DNA of 64,000 bases, from positions 19,469,940 through 19,533,939 of the forward strand of contig NC_092270.1 in NCBI RefSeq assembly GCF_036320965.1, written 5' to 3'. Within the stretch, counting starts at the first letter, position 1. Each line of letters begins with the position of its first letter. Shown one piece after another: positions 12,820-21,414 of this stretch. Below the pieces are notes generated by a model. It was not told the origin of the DNA. It saw only the letters and a program-made list of their open reading frames with translations, and made no database searches. This stretch comes from Panulirus ornatus. Lineage: Eukaryota; Arthropoda; Malacostraca; Decapoda; Palinuridae. The position numbers and the translations under genes are program-made.

Positions 12820-15800
12820 AGAAATTGGGAATTGGACTCGTCCCTCACCTATCGCCAGACTCCCACAATGGGAGAAACAGTAAAGGAGACAAACTGTCAA
12901 ATGGCGAATATCAGAATAAATTTTCTTTTTGAGAATTTGGATCAGAAAACATGGAGCAAACTGTTCATATCATACATTAGGCCATAACGAGAATATACTT
13001 GTCCAATTTCGTCAGCTCAAAGAAACATCCTTAAAGACTGTAATTAGGCAACCCTCTTACTCTTTTCTAAAATGGACAAATTCAACTCCACTAATCTTTC
13101 CCTGTAGCTTAGGTCTCTTTACTCCTGGTACCATCTCGTGCTGCTCTCCTCTGGACCTTCTCTAGCAGCTCTCTGTGTATCTTTAATGTAAGTTGTTATA
13201 TATTCTTCCTGTCTGACCCTGTAGATGGATGTGCATCTCTTATGTGAGTTGTTATAACATATTCTTCCTGTCTGACCCTGTAGGTGGAGTGGTGAGGCAG
13301 TGACGAGAGAGGCAGCGTTCGTGCGAGGCATCACCGCTGCTGGCGTCACCTTCACCATCACAAAGGACTGTTCCCAGGGGCGTATACCTGGGTGTCCCTG
13401 CTCCGGCCACCGGGGGAACACTGGCTTCGCCTGGAAGTGGCGAGGCTGCTCACACAACGTCGAATTTGGCTCCACAATGACCAGGCAGGTCCTGGATGGT
13501 TGGCACGACGGGCAGGACGCACGCGCGCTCGTCAACTTGCAGAACAACCAGGCTGGGAGAGTTGTAAGTTCATCGTCCCCTGGGGGTGGCCAACAACCAG
13601 TGCTGGGAGGAGGGTTGTAAGTTCATCGTCCCCTGGGGGTGGCCAACAACCAGTGCTGGGAGGAGAGTTGTAAGTTCATCGTCCCCTGGGGTGGCCAACA
13701 ACCAGTGCTGGGAGGAGGGTTGTAAGTTCATCGTCCCCTGGGGTGGCCAACAACCAGTGCTGGGAGGGTGGTTGTAAGTTCATCGTCCCCTGGGGTGGCC
13801 AACAACCAGTGCTGGGGGGAGGGTTGTAAGTTCATCGTCCCCTGGGGGTGGCCAACAACCAGTGCTGGGAGGAGGGTTGTAAGTTCATCGTCCCCTGGGG
13901 GTGGCCAACAACCAGTGCTGGGAGGAGGGTTGTAAGTTCATCGTCCCCTGGGGGTGGCCAACAACCAGTGCTGGGAGGAGGGTTGTAAGTTCATCGTCCC
14001 CTGGGGGTGGCCAACAACCAGTGCTGGGAGGAGGGTTGTAAGTTCATCGTCCCCTGGGGGTGGCCAACAACCAGTGCTGGGAGGAGGGTTGTAAGTTCAT
14101 CGTCCCCTGGGGGTGGCCAACAACCAGTGCTGGGAGGAGGGTTGTAAGTTCATCGTCCCCTGGGGGTGGCCAACAACCAGTGCTGGGAGGAGGGTTGTAA
14201 GTTCATCGTCCCCTGGGGGTGGCCAACAACCAGTGCTGGGAGGAGGGTTGTAAGTTCATCGTCCCCTGGGGGTGGCCAACAACCAGTGCTGGGGAGGAGG
14301 GTTGTAAGTTCATCGTCCCCTGGGGTGGCCAACAACCAGTGCTGGGAGGAGGGTTGTAAGTTCATCGTCCCCTGGGGTGGCCAACAACCAGGCTGGGAGG
14401 AGGGTTGTAAGTTCATCGTCCCCTGGAGTGGCCAACAACCAGTGCTGGGAGGAGGGTTGTAAGTTCATCGTCCCCTGGGGTGGCCAACAACCAGGCTGGG
14501 AGGAGGGTTGTAAGTTCATCGTCCCCTGGGGTGGCCAACAACCAGTGCTGGGGGGAGGGTTGTAAGTTCATCGTCCCCTGGGGTGGCCAACAACCAGTGC
14601 TGGGAGGAGGGTTGTAAGTTCATCGTCCCCTGGGGTGGCCAACAACCAGGCTGGGGGGAGGGTTGTAAGTTCATCGTCCCCTGGGGTGGCCAACAACCAG
14701 TGCTGGGAGGAGGGTTGTAAGTTCATCGTCCCCTGGGGTGGCCAACAACCAGTGCTGGGAGGAGAGTTGTAAGTTCATCGTCCCCTGGGGGTGGCCAACA
14801 ACCAGTGCTGGGAGGGTGGTTGTAAGTTCATCGTCCCCTGGGGTGGCCACCACAAGTCTTCTCTTCCTCTTGGAAACATGTGAGAGAATATCTGACGAAC
14901 ATCTGTCGTCGTAAATGTATTAAGCCACTTACGTGTTTTATCTCGCCATCTTGGGCCAGGGCGTGAAGCGGTGCATGCGACGCGCCTGCAGGTGTCATGG
15001 TGTCTCTGGTTCATGCACCACGCAGACCTGCTGGTTCCAGCTGGGGGCCTTCGCCGTGGTCGGCCGAGCCCTGAAGAAGCGCTACCGACGGGCCACCAAG
15101 CTAGAGGACACCAATGCCTTATCAGCGGACGCTAACCTGGTGGTCTACCCGCCTGCAGACCTCCCTTCCTACGTGCAGAGACTTGAAGACCATCCCTCGA
15201 CGGACGTGGTTACCATGATCCCTGGCGTGGAACCAGACCATCTCGTCTACCTCGTCGACTCCCCAGACCACTGCCGTGCCAACCAAACTGCTGGTGGGTT
15301 CCTTGGTTCATGGTCTTCCTCAATGGTCGCATGACCTTGGTTCATGGTCTTCCTCAATGGTCGCATGCCCTTGGTTCATGGTCTTCCTCAATGGTCGCAT
15401 GCGCTTGGTTCATGGTCTTCCTCAATGGTCGCATGCGCTTGGTTCATGGTCTTCCTTAATGGTCGCATGACCTTGGTTCATGGTCTTCCTCAATGGTCGC
15501 ATGCCCTTGGTTCATGGTCTTCCTCAATGGTCGCATGACCTTGGTTCATGGTCTTCCTCAATGGTCGCATGACCTTAGTTCATGGTCTTCCTCAATGGTC
15601 GCATGCCCTTGGTTCATGGTCTCTTTCATCCCTGTCTCGTATAATAAAGGTGGAGGGAGGTGGTGGTGGAAGAAGGTGGTGGTGGCACCACGGAGCAGAA
15701 GAAGGAAGTGGATGGTGGAGTGGAGTGAGGATTTGAATACTCTTGGGTCTCCATCGTGTTTGAGACGCCCGAAGAAAAAATGGAATATTCTATTATGATG

Positions 15801-16127
15801 CCATAACTTCATTGTCTGTGTGTCTGTATGTATGGTAGATGTTCCAGCAGGTGGTTCGGTGGAGCATTAACGCATCCTTCCACCTCCGTAGGAGTGGTAG
15901 GAACTGAAGGACGGGCGTGTTCGAGGGCCAGAGGCCCGGGCGTGGCACGAGAGGAGAGGGCGTCCTGCCGGAAGCTGTGTCGACAGTGTGGACTCCACGT
16001 GAACAGAAGGATCCACTTCGTCACCCACTCCTGCCAGTGTCAGTTCAGGTGGTGCTGCCAGGTGGAGTGCGCCACCTGCAACAACACGGTAGCCACCTAC
16101 ACCTGTGCCAGTGGTGACTCATTATGA
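1269..16127 (+). CDS. Wnt8: Wnt8-class secreted ligand, complete six-exon gene
   Basis: Secreted, lipid-modified Wnt ligand that signals through Frizzled/LRP receptors. Joining exons 1269-1336, 2603-2636, 11601-11710, 13284-13563, 14960-15293 and 15892-16127 gives one 353-residue frame; all junctions are GT-AG and phases (2,0,2,0,1) agree. Residues 1-23 form a signal peptide (IVLVILTCW core). Family landmarks in order: ECQTQFTWERWSCP, TREAAFV, ARALVNLQNNQAGR, the acylated-Ser loop CRCHGVSGSC, TQTCW, GTEGRACS and the C-terminal Cys-rich CQCQFRWCC. I count 23 Cys outside the signal peptide, normal for a Wnt. FTWERW with GAQLGLQEC and NNxAGR point to Wnt8 rather than Wnt1/5/9. Sequons NTT, NQT and NNT suggest glycosylation. 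Introns are about 1.3, 9.0, 1.6, 1.4 and 0.6 kb and are packed with tandem repeats. The 5' UTR is not defined. Subfamily assignment is from recall of family sequence, not an alignment. Confidence 0.9.
1337..2010. repeat. Intron 1 array of 16/25-nt units
   Basis: Units gtccctcctgcacgta with or without a 9-nt gagcacgta/cagcacgta insert, roughly 30 copies. The array begins 8 nt after the exon 1 donor and becomes degenerate after 2000. Confidence 0.93.
2040..2484. repeat. Intron 1 array of 25-nt units
   Basis: Seventeen copies of a 25-nt unit with core gttgacccgtcatgcacg followed by tgcagta, almost identical (one atgcacat and one gtagtgg variant). Confidence 0.95.
2603..2636 (+). CDS. Wnt8: Wnt8 exon 2 (34-nt micro-exon)
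   Basis: Acceptor tttttctctgccacag precedes it and donor aag|gtaagt follows. The first base completes Trp23, then eleven codons read RLENAVMAGTK. In Wnt8 proteins an xNxxMxGxK stretch lies just before the first conserved block, which fits. Confidence 0.85.
2637..2834. other. Start of Wnt8 intron 2, unique sequence
   Basis: About 200 nt of non-repeated intron sequence. It contains gtggtgagcgctacgcgcta, which resembles the A-box side of the tRNA-type SINE at 41,700, but no B-box follows. Confidence 0.6.
2835..4255. repeat. 32/28-nt minisatellite in Wnt8 intron 2
   Basis: About 46 copies of a unit with core ggtatgtgtggtctaccata; the long form has 32 nt, the short form lacks cttc (28 nt). The unit is a near-palindrome (catggtatgtgtgg against ccatacacaccatg) and contains atg|gtatgt, a donor-like site. 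All three + frames are open, so the large open frames are not genes. Confidence 0.95.
4256..4450 (+). mobile_element. LINE endonuclease-region relic
   Basis: Unique sequence inside intron 2 whose + translation contains REGVALLLKQELREC followed by LNSRLIWVGV, resembling the APE-type endonuclease region of RTE-like LINEs (GVAxLLKxEL ... SRIxWV). No other part of the element is attached. Judged by recall of family motifs only. Confidence 0.5.
4571..5675. repeat. 18-nt then 32-nt minisatellite in intron 2
   Basis: 4571-4830 holds degenerate 18-nt units around atctacagtatacgtgt. 4830-5570 then holds about 23 nearly identical 32-nt units built from atgtatacaggatacatg plus tatctacagtagac. The 32-nt unit looks like a fusion of two of the shorter ones. 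Confidence 0.95.
5701..5775. repeat. (GT)n microsatellite
   Basis: About 70 nt of nearly pure GT dinucleotide. Confidence 0.98.
5818..5890 (+). promoter_or_regulatory. Cluster of AGGTCA half-sites with a CRE
   Basis: Six or more aggtca/gggtca half-sites within 75 nt, including tcaaggtca at 5843-5851 (the extended monomer site of FTZ-F1/ERR-type nuclear receptors), followed by a full palindromic CRE tgacgtca at 5880-5887. It lies in non-repeated sequence inside Wnt8 intron 2, so an intronic enhancer is possible. Function is inference. Confidence 0.4.
5932..6170. repeat. GCCAGCCAGTCA-type array
   Basis: Mixed units of gccagccagtcagccagc and ggccgtcagcctgaccacca, about seven copies of the longer unit, with 4-nt ccag slippage inside. 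Confidence 0.93.
6263..6495. repeat. 43-nt repeat, about five copies
   Basis: Unit core tcctcgtagtctccgttttc with ctttgtcgtctcccctcact, 43 nt, with one degenerate copy near 6430. Confidence 0.92.
6500..7137. repeat. 32/29-nt minisatellite in intron 2
   Basis: About 20 copies with core tccacatggccacaccacct and caccttgttatg; short forms lack gtt. Open in several frames through lack of stops. Confidence 0.95.
7136..7530. repeat. ~40-nt G-rich repeat in intron 2
   Basis: Nine to ten divergent units around gggtgtaccagggtggggca and aggctcccagggcaggt. Confidence 0.9.
7531..7700. other. Unique intron 2 sequence
   Basis: Non-repeated sequence between two arrays; I see no gene or motif in it. Confidence 0.6.
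7701..11560. repeat. 41-nt acceptor-like array, ~94 copies
   Basis: Largest array of the window. The 41-nt unit reads ttatcttcctcatatcgtgc then acag, tacccacctggtctgtg. Its pyrimidine tract and cag match the true exon 3 acceptor (gttatcttcctcctacag at 11583-11600), and the last degenerate unit runs into it. Variants (cga/cgt, cat/cct, ccc/cct) are shared in blocks: 9382-9790 recurs about 487 nt downstream, so larger blocks were also duplicated. All three + frames are open; no coding call. Confidence 0.96.
11601..11710 (+). CDS. Wnt8: Wnt8 exon 3 (first conserved Wnt block)
   Basis: Follows acceptor cctcctacag. Encodes EGVSLTESITRG, GAQLGLQEC and FTWERWSCPN, the first conserved Wnt region with two Cys, and ends with a Thr run at donor ac|gtacgt (phase 2). 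Fifteen further copies of the same exon-end and donor lie downstream, so the exact donor in use is not certain; 11711 is the one that gives a normal family length. Confidence 0.88.
11697..12345 (+). repeat. Splice-donor array of Wnt8 intron 3 (16 donors)
   Basis: Units of 43 or 37 nt, each carrying accac|gtacgtaca like the exon 3 end, then cccagtggtggtctctccc. Donor positions: 11711, 11748, 11785, 11828, 11871, 11908, 11951, 11994, 12037, 12074, 12111, 12154 (mutated), 12197, 12240, 12283, 12326. Both unit lengths are 1 modulo 3, so every third donor keeps phase 2, and no stop occurs in that frame before 12527. Confidence 0.93.
12346..13030 (+). mobile_element. Jockey/CR1-like LINE relic in Wnt8 intron 3
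   Basis: Broken reverse-transcriptase remnant: FLIYMNDLPGGM, then ADDAQVMRES-type text after a frameshift, then WCTKWLMRLNPSQCS and LFISYIRP, in the order expected after the palm motif. Several frameshifts and stops. It includes a 74-bp tandem duplication (12496 and 12570 copies) around ctgcatatgtctgcagatga. Non-functional. Confidence 0.75.
13031..13190. other. Intron 3 sequence, possible LINE tail
   Basis: Unique sequence with tctggaccttctctagcagc, which resembles ctctgtaccttctctatcat near 32,240; both may be remnants of the same dispersed repeat. Nothing else recognised. Confidence 0.4.
13190..13283 (+). repeat. Tandemly duplicated 3' splice site of exon 4
   Basis: The acceptor segment attcttcctgtctgaccctg plus tag occurs twice, ending at 13224 and 13283 (offset 59). 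Only the second joins exon 4 in frame; the first would bring a stop in frame soon after because 59 is not a multiple of three. Confidence 0.9.
13284..13563 (+). CDS. Wnt8: Wnt8 exon 4
   Basis: Acceptor gaccctgtag, donor gtt|gtaagt, phases 2 and 0. Encodes TREAAFVRGITAAGVTFTIT, the Cys-rich stretch with KDC, PGCPC and WRGCSHNVEFG, and DARALVNLQNNQAGRV. These match the Wnt8 order TRExxFVxAIxxAGVxYTxT, WGGCSDNVxFG and NLHNNxAGR. Confidence 0.92.
13545..14848 (+). repeat. Splice-donor array of Wnt8 intron 4 (25 donors)
   Basis: Unit of 51-54 nt: ccaacaaccagtgctgggag then gagggtt|gtaagttcatc and gtcccctggggtgg. The part before gtaagt copies the last ~20 coding bases of exon 4 (NNQAGRV). Donors at 13564 (the real one), 13617, 13670, 13722, 13774, 13826, 13879, 13932, 13985, 14038, 14091, 14144, 14197, 14250, 14304, 14356, 14407, 14459, 14510, 14562, 14614, 14665, 14717, 14769 and 14822. 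Copies near 14390, 14490 and 14650 keep the exact exon form ccaggctggga. Confidence 0.96.
14960..15293 (+). CDS. Wnt8: Wnt8 exon 5 (acylation loop)
   Basis: Acceptor cttgggccag, donor ctg|gtgggt, phases 0 and 1. Encodes GVKRCMRRACRCHGVSGSC, where the Ser of VSGSC is the palmitoleoylation site of Wnts, then TQTCWFQLGAF, a variable linker and VDSPDHCRANQT. The linker is more divergent than the flanks, as usual in Wnt8. Confidence 0.93.
15299..15627. repeat. 34-nt repeat of intron 5
   Basis: About ten units with core ttggttcatggtcttcctca and atggtcgcatg, starting 5 nt after the exon 5 donor. Confidence 0.95.
15628..15891. other. Rest of Wnt8 intron 5
   Basis: Mostly unique sequence ending in acceptor tccacctccgtag. 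The splice at 15891 restores the frame exactly (g + ga = Gly). Confidence 0.7.
15892..16127 (+). CDS. Wnt8: Wnt8 exon 6 (C-terminal Cys domain)
   Basis: Encodes VVGTEGRACS, RASCRKLCRQCGLHV, CQCQFRWCCQVECATC and a short tail ending at tga 16125-16127. Eleven Cys in the order of the Wnt C-terminal domain (CxCxFxWCCxVxCxxC). Confidence 0.93.
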
Positions 16128-16167
16128 TGGATGGGTCTACAACACGGCAGCTGCTACACCCAAGGCG

Positions 16168-16335
16168 CTTCGGGTCCTTATTGTAAACTGTGTAAACCAT
16201 AAAACTACCTTCGGGTCCTTATTGTAAACTGTGTAAACCATAAAACTACCTTGGGGTCCTTATTGTAAACTGTGTAAACCATAAAACTACCTTGGGGTCC
16301 TTATTGAAAACTGTGTAAACCTTAAAACTAACTGG
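16168..16335. repeat. 41-nt repeat in the Wnt8 3' flank
   Basis: Four copies around gggtccttattgtaaactgt and gtaaaccataaaactac, beginning 40 nt after the stop codon, probably in the 3' UTR. Confidence 0.9.
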
Positions 16336-16424
16336 GGTTTACCTGAGTGTCTCCAGTCTACACATACCATACACTTCCTACAAACAAAAGTGTAATAAGT
16401 GACATAAAATTACCTGTAGTTTAC

Positions 16425-16605
16425 CTGTATGTAGTCTACACATACCATACACTAGTCTACACATACCATACACTCTGTAGTCTACACATACCATACAGTC
16501 TGTAGTCTACACATACCATACAGTGTGTAGTCTACACATACCATACAGTGTGTAGTCTACACATACCATACAGTCTGTAGTCTACACATACCATACACAC
16601 CCTAC
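16425..16605. repeat. ~25-nt repeat
   Basis: Seven copies around tagtctacacataccataca. Confidence 0.92.
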
Positions 16606-16885
16606 AAACCATAGTGTACTAAGTAACATCACAATTCTCAAAACAATATTTTGAGGAATGAGGGAAAAAGTTCGTACCTCACAACACTCTTGGCCAGAGA
16701 ACCATTTTTGTTCTTAGTAACCTAATGACGTTTTCTATCTTATGTGATGTTTAGGTGTGAGGTGATGTTTACGATGTGCCCCAGTGGCATGGGAGTCAGT
16801 GGGATGTGGTGATGGGTTGCCGTGGTAGTGGTTGTCAACAATGAAAATATGGAGTTGGGTCAGAGCAGCCTACACACTGGTATGA
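16606..16885. other. Unique sequence, Wnt8 3' flank
   Basis: No gene, polyadenylation signal AATAAA or clear motif seen. Confidence 0.5.
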
Positions 16886-17873
16886 TTAGTACTTTACCCA
16901 TAACTTTATACTGGTAATATAACTTTACCCATAACTTTATACTGGTAATATAACTTTACCCATAACTTTATACTGGTAATATAACTTTATACTGGTAATA
17001 TAACTTTATACTGGTAATATAACTTTACCCATAACTTTATACTGGTAATATAACTTTACCCATAACTTTATACTGGTAATATAACTTTATACTGGTAATA
17101 TAACTTTACCCATAACTTTATACTGGTAATATAACTTTACCAATAACTTTATACTGGTAATAAAACATTACGTATAACTTTATACTGGTAATATAACTTT
17201 ACCCATAACTTTATACTGGTAATATAACTTTATACTGGTAATATAACTTTACCCATAACTTTATACTGGTAATATAACTTTATACTGGTAATATAACTTT
17301 ACCCATAACTTTATACTGGTAATATAACTTTATACTGGTAATATAACTTTACCCATAACTTTATACTGGTAATATAACTTTACCAATAACTTTATACTGG
17401 TAATAAAACATTACGTATAACTTTATACTGGTAATATAACTTTACCCATAACTTTATACTGGTAATATAACTTTATACTGGTAATATAACTTTACCCATA
17501 ACTTTATACTGGTAATATAACTTTATACTGGTAATATAACTTTACCCATAACTTTATACTGGTAATATAACTTTACCCATAACTTTATACTGGTAATATA
17601 ACTTTATACTGGTAATATAACTTTACCCATAACTTTATACTGGTAATATAACTTTACCAATAACTTTATACTGGTAATAAAACATTACGTATAACTTTAT
17701 ACTGGTAATATAACTTTACCCATAACTTTATACTGGTAATATAACTTTATACTGGTAATATAACTTTACCCATAACTTTATACTGGTAATATAACTTTAT
17801 ACTGGTAATATAACTTTACCCATAACTTTATACTGGTAATATAACTTTACCCATAACTTTACACTAGTAATAT
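16886..17873. repeat. 31/19-nt AT-rich array with higher-order blocks
   Basis: Units ataactttatactggtaat (19 nt) with or without a 12-nt ataactttaccc part. A variant block taataaaacattacgtataa recurs at about 17,158, 17,401 and 17,675, showing higher-order duplication of 243-274 nt. Those variant units contain AATAAA (17159, 17402, 17676), the only such signals downstream of Wnt8 within 2 kb. Confidence 0.94.
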
Positions 17874-17875
17874 GA

Positions 17876-18755
17876 TCAACCCCACACATCATCCATGATC
17901 ACCCCACCCACACATGATCACCACCACACATCATCTATGATCATCCCCACACATCATCCATGTCACCCCCACACATCATCCATGATCACCCCCACACATC
18001 ATTCATGATCACCCCACCCACACATGATCCCCACACATCATCCATGATCACCCCCACACATCATTCATGATCACCCCACCCACACATGATCACCCCCACA
18101 CATCCATGATCACCCCCACCCACACATCATCCATAATAGCCCCCACACATCATCCATGATCACCCCCACACATCATCCATGATCACCCCCACACATCATC
18201 CATGATCACCCCCACACATCATCCATGATGACCCCCACACATCATCCATGATCACCCCCACACATCATGATCACCCCCACACATCATCCATGATCACCCC
18301 CACACATCATCCATGATCACCCCCACACATCATCCATGATCACCCCCACACATCGTCCATGATCACCCCCACACATCCATGATCACCCCCACACATCATC
18401 CATAATCACCCCCACGCATCATCCATGATCGGGGTACCCCCACACATCATCCATGATCACCCCCACACATCATCCATGATCACCCCCACACATCGTCCAT
18501 GATCACCCCCACACATCCATGATCACCCCCACACATCATCCATAATCACCCCCACGCATCATCCATGATCGGGGTACCCCCACACATCATCCATGATCAC
18601 CCCCACACATCATCCATGATCACCCCCACACATCATCCATGATCACCCCCACACATCATCCATGATCACCCCCACACATCATCCATGATCACCCCCACAC
18701 ATCATCCATGATCACCCCCACACATCATCCATGATCACCCCCACACATCATGACC
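17876..18755. repeat. 23-nt array
   Basis: About 37 units of catgatcacccccacacatc + atc. A rare variant gatcggggtacccccacac occurs at 18,428 and 18,568, again a block duplication (140 nt). Confidence 0.95.
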
Positions 18756-18995
18756 AGACCGGCAGGTGTCAGGTGGTACTGGAAGCATCAGTCACTGGTT
18801 ATATGACTCACAGGAATCCAGTACAAGTTCGACATATATAATTGCACTATTATATTCAGGCTCGACATATAATTTAGGTTATATCATTGTGAAGCAATAT
18901 ATCATTATATCACGACTGCTTCATCCATGATTTAATATATTCACTTGAGCCATCTTGTCAATAGCCACTGTGACCACACATGATGTTGCCAGAGT
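18756..18995. other. Unique AT-rich sequence
   Basis: No feature recognised. Confidence 0.5.
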
Positions 18996-18999
18996 GTCT

Positions 19000-19807
19000 T
19001 TGTAGTTATAACTTACCTTGATGATAGTTATAACTTACCTTGATGATAGTTATAACTTACCTTGAGGATAGAGTTATAACTTACCTTGATGATAGAGTTA
19101 TAACTTACCTTGAGGATAGAGTTATAACTTACCTTGAGGATAGAGTTATAACTTACCTTGAGGATAGAGTTATAACTTACCTTGATGATAGAGTTATAAC
19201 TTACCTTGATGATAGAGTTATAACTTACCTTGATGATAGAGTTATAACTTACCTTGATGATAGAGTTATAACTTAACGTTGATGATAGAGTTATAACTTA
19301 CCTTGATGATAGAGTTATAACTTACCTTGATGATAGAGTTATAACTTACCTTGGGGATAGAGTTATAACTTACCTTGATGATAGAGTTATAACTTACCTT
19401 GATGATAAGAGTTATAACTTACCTTGATGATAGAGTTATAACTTACCTTGATGATAGAGTTATAACTTACCTTGATGATAGAGTTATAACTTACCTTGAT
19501 GATAGAGTTATAACTTACCTTGATGATAGAGTTATAACTTACCTTGAGGATAGAGTTATAACTTACCTTGAGGATAGAGTTATAACTTACCTTGAGGATA
19601 GAGTTATAACTTTCCTTGATGATAGAGTTATAACTTTCCTTGATGATAGAGTTATAACTTACCTTGATGATAGAGTTATAACTTACCTTGATGATAGAGT
19701 TATAACTTACCTTGATGATAGAGTTATAACTTACCTTGATGATAGAGTTATAACTTACCTTGATGATAGAGTTATAACTTACCTTGATGATAGAGTTATA
19801 ACTTCAC
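19000..19807 (-). repeat. 24-nt array of consensus splice donors (minus strand)
   Basis: About 33 copies of gagttataacttaccttgat + gata. On the minus strand each copy reads tcaag|gtaagttataac, a perfect match to the metazoan 5' splice site (AAG|GTAAGT). Only three copies deviate at the site (acgttg near 19,277 and two tttcctt near 19,612 and 19,636). Confidence 0.95.
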
Positions 19808-19942
19808 TACAGTGTTGTCAGCCCTGATGCCTGACCCACACCTGGACCGGATGTTGCATCCATGTCCAGCGTCTGGCAACACTGCGCACACATTACGTCA
19901 CCACGCCACGGCTGGTGCTAGAACCATGCCCGTTGCTTCACC
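19808..19942. other. Unique sequence between arrays
   Basis: Moderately GC-rich. On the minus strand it would be the exon side of the donor array; I see no convincing open frame linked to it. Confidence 0.4.
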
Positions 19943-20455
19943 GTTAAGTGCGCACCAACGCACTTATCAAAACACCACCGTTAAGTGCGCACCAACGCAC
20001 TTAACAAAACACCACTGTTAAGTGCGCAACAACGCACTTAACAAAACACCACCGTTAAGTGCGCACCAACGCACTTAACAAAACACCACCGTTAAGTGCG
20101 CACCAACGCACTTAACAAAACACCACCGTTAAGTGCGCACCAACGCACTTAACAAAACACCACTGTTAAGTGCGCAACAACGCACTTAACAAAACACCAC
20201 CGTTAAGTGCGCACCAACGCACTTAACAAAACACCACCGTTAAGTGCGCACCAACGCACTTAACAAAACACCACTGTTAAGTGCGCACCAACGCACATGA
20301 CAAAACACCACTGTTAAGTGCGCACCAACGCACTTAACAAAACACCACTGTTAAGTGCGCACCAACGCACTTAACAAAACACCACCGTTAAGTGCGCACC
20401 AACGCACTTTACAAAACACCACTGTTAAGTGCGCACCAACGCACTTAACAAAACA
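19943..20455. repeat. Array of perfect 10-bp hairpins (37-nt unit, 14 copies)
   Basis: Each unit contains gttaagtgcg, a 6-nt loop (caccaa) and cgcacttaac, an exact inverted repeat, followed by aaaacaccac. Nearly all copies keep both arms intact; arm changes occur at 19,969 (ttatc), 20,297 (acatgac) and 20,409 (tttac). Confidence 0.95.
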
Positions 20456-20897
20456 CCCTCCGCGCCGCCAATTCTACTTAACACTTATAACTCATGCACT
20501 TTACGGTAGTCCAAAAGTTAGTAGTAAGAAGGTGGGTTAAGTGTGGGTGGTCCCCCCCCCCCCCACAGACCTGACCCCAGCGGTGTCTGGGGGTGGGGCG
20601 GGGCGGGGGGTTAGCCGGGGCGCCCCGCGGGTCTGGGGGGCGGGGCGGGGCACACACACACCCCGTAACAGAAGGTCGTAACAAGCAGTTCCACGTTCGA
20701 ATGGGCAAGTACAACCATCTAGTTCTGTTGTAACGACGAAGATCAACTTTGTAACACTCATTACCCGGTGGTAACACGTGTGTTACAAACGTGACGTCAT
20801 CCGGTGCAATGAGTTACTACGCATCCATAACGCAAACATACGCCAGCTCAGTGGGCGGGGCGACCATCGATGACGTCATAACACCAGCGGGGCGTGT
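20456..20897. promoter_or_regulatory. GC-rich segment with two CREs and an E-box
   Basis: Unique segment with G/C runs (cccccccccc at 20,551, ggggcggggcgggg), an E-box cacgtg at 20,775 and two full CREs tgacgtca (20792-20799 and 20871-20878). It could be a promoter or CpG island, but no transcript start or exon can be tied to it. Confidence 0.35.
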
Positions 20898-21318
20898 CAT
20901 GTCCATCGGTGTCAGGTGTAATGTCCATCGGTGTCAGGTGTCAGGTGTCATGTCCATCGGTGTCATGTGTCATGTCCATCGGTGTCATGTGTCATGTCCA
21001 TCGGTGTCAGGTGTCAGGTCCATCGGTGTCAGGTGTCATGTGTCATGTCCATCGGTGTCATGTGTCATGTCCATCGGTGTCATGTGTCGTGTCCATCAGT
21101 GTCATGTCCATTGGTGTCAGGTGTCATGTGTCATATCCATCGGTGTCAGGTGTCATGTCCATCGGTGTCATGTGTCATGTCCATCGGTGTCAGGTGTCAT
21201 GTCCATCGGTGTCAGGTGTCATGTGTCATGTCCATCGGTGTCAGGTGTCATGTCCATCGGTGTCAGGTGTCATGTCCATCGGTGTCAGGTGTCATGTCCA
21301 TTGGTGTCAGGGTCGTTA
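20898..21318. repeat. ~22-nt array
   Basis: About 18 units of gtcatgtccatcggtgtcag with short slippage variants (gtgtcatgtgtcatg). Confidence 0.93.
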
Positions 21319-21414
21319 AGGTCGTCAATCCCAAGTTATAACAACCAGGTGATCGATCTTGCATACCGTCTTCAGATATTCAAAGGTGGACGAACAAATT
21401 GGAAAACAGAATAT

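Noticed and set aside
17876..18755. CRISPR-like array of 23-nt units
   Set aside because: No distinct spacers; simple tandem repeat with no cas genes.
19943..20455. CRISPR-like array (regular repeats with short palindromes)
   Set aside because: Spacers are not unique: the whole 37-nt unit repeats, and the context is a eukaryotic genome.
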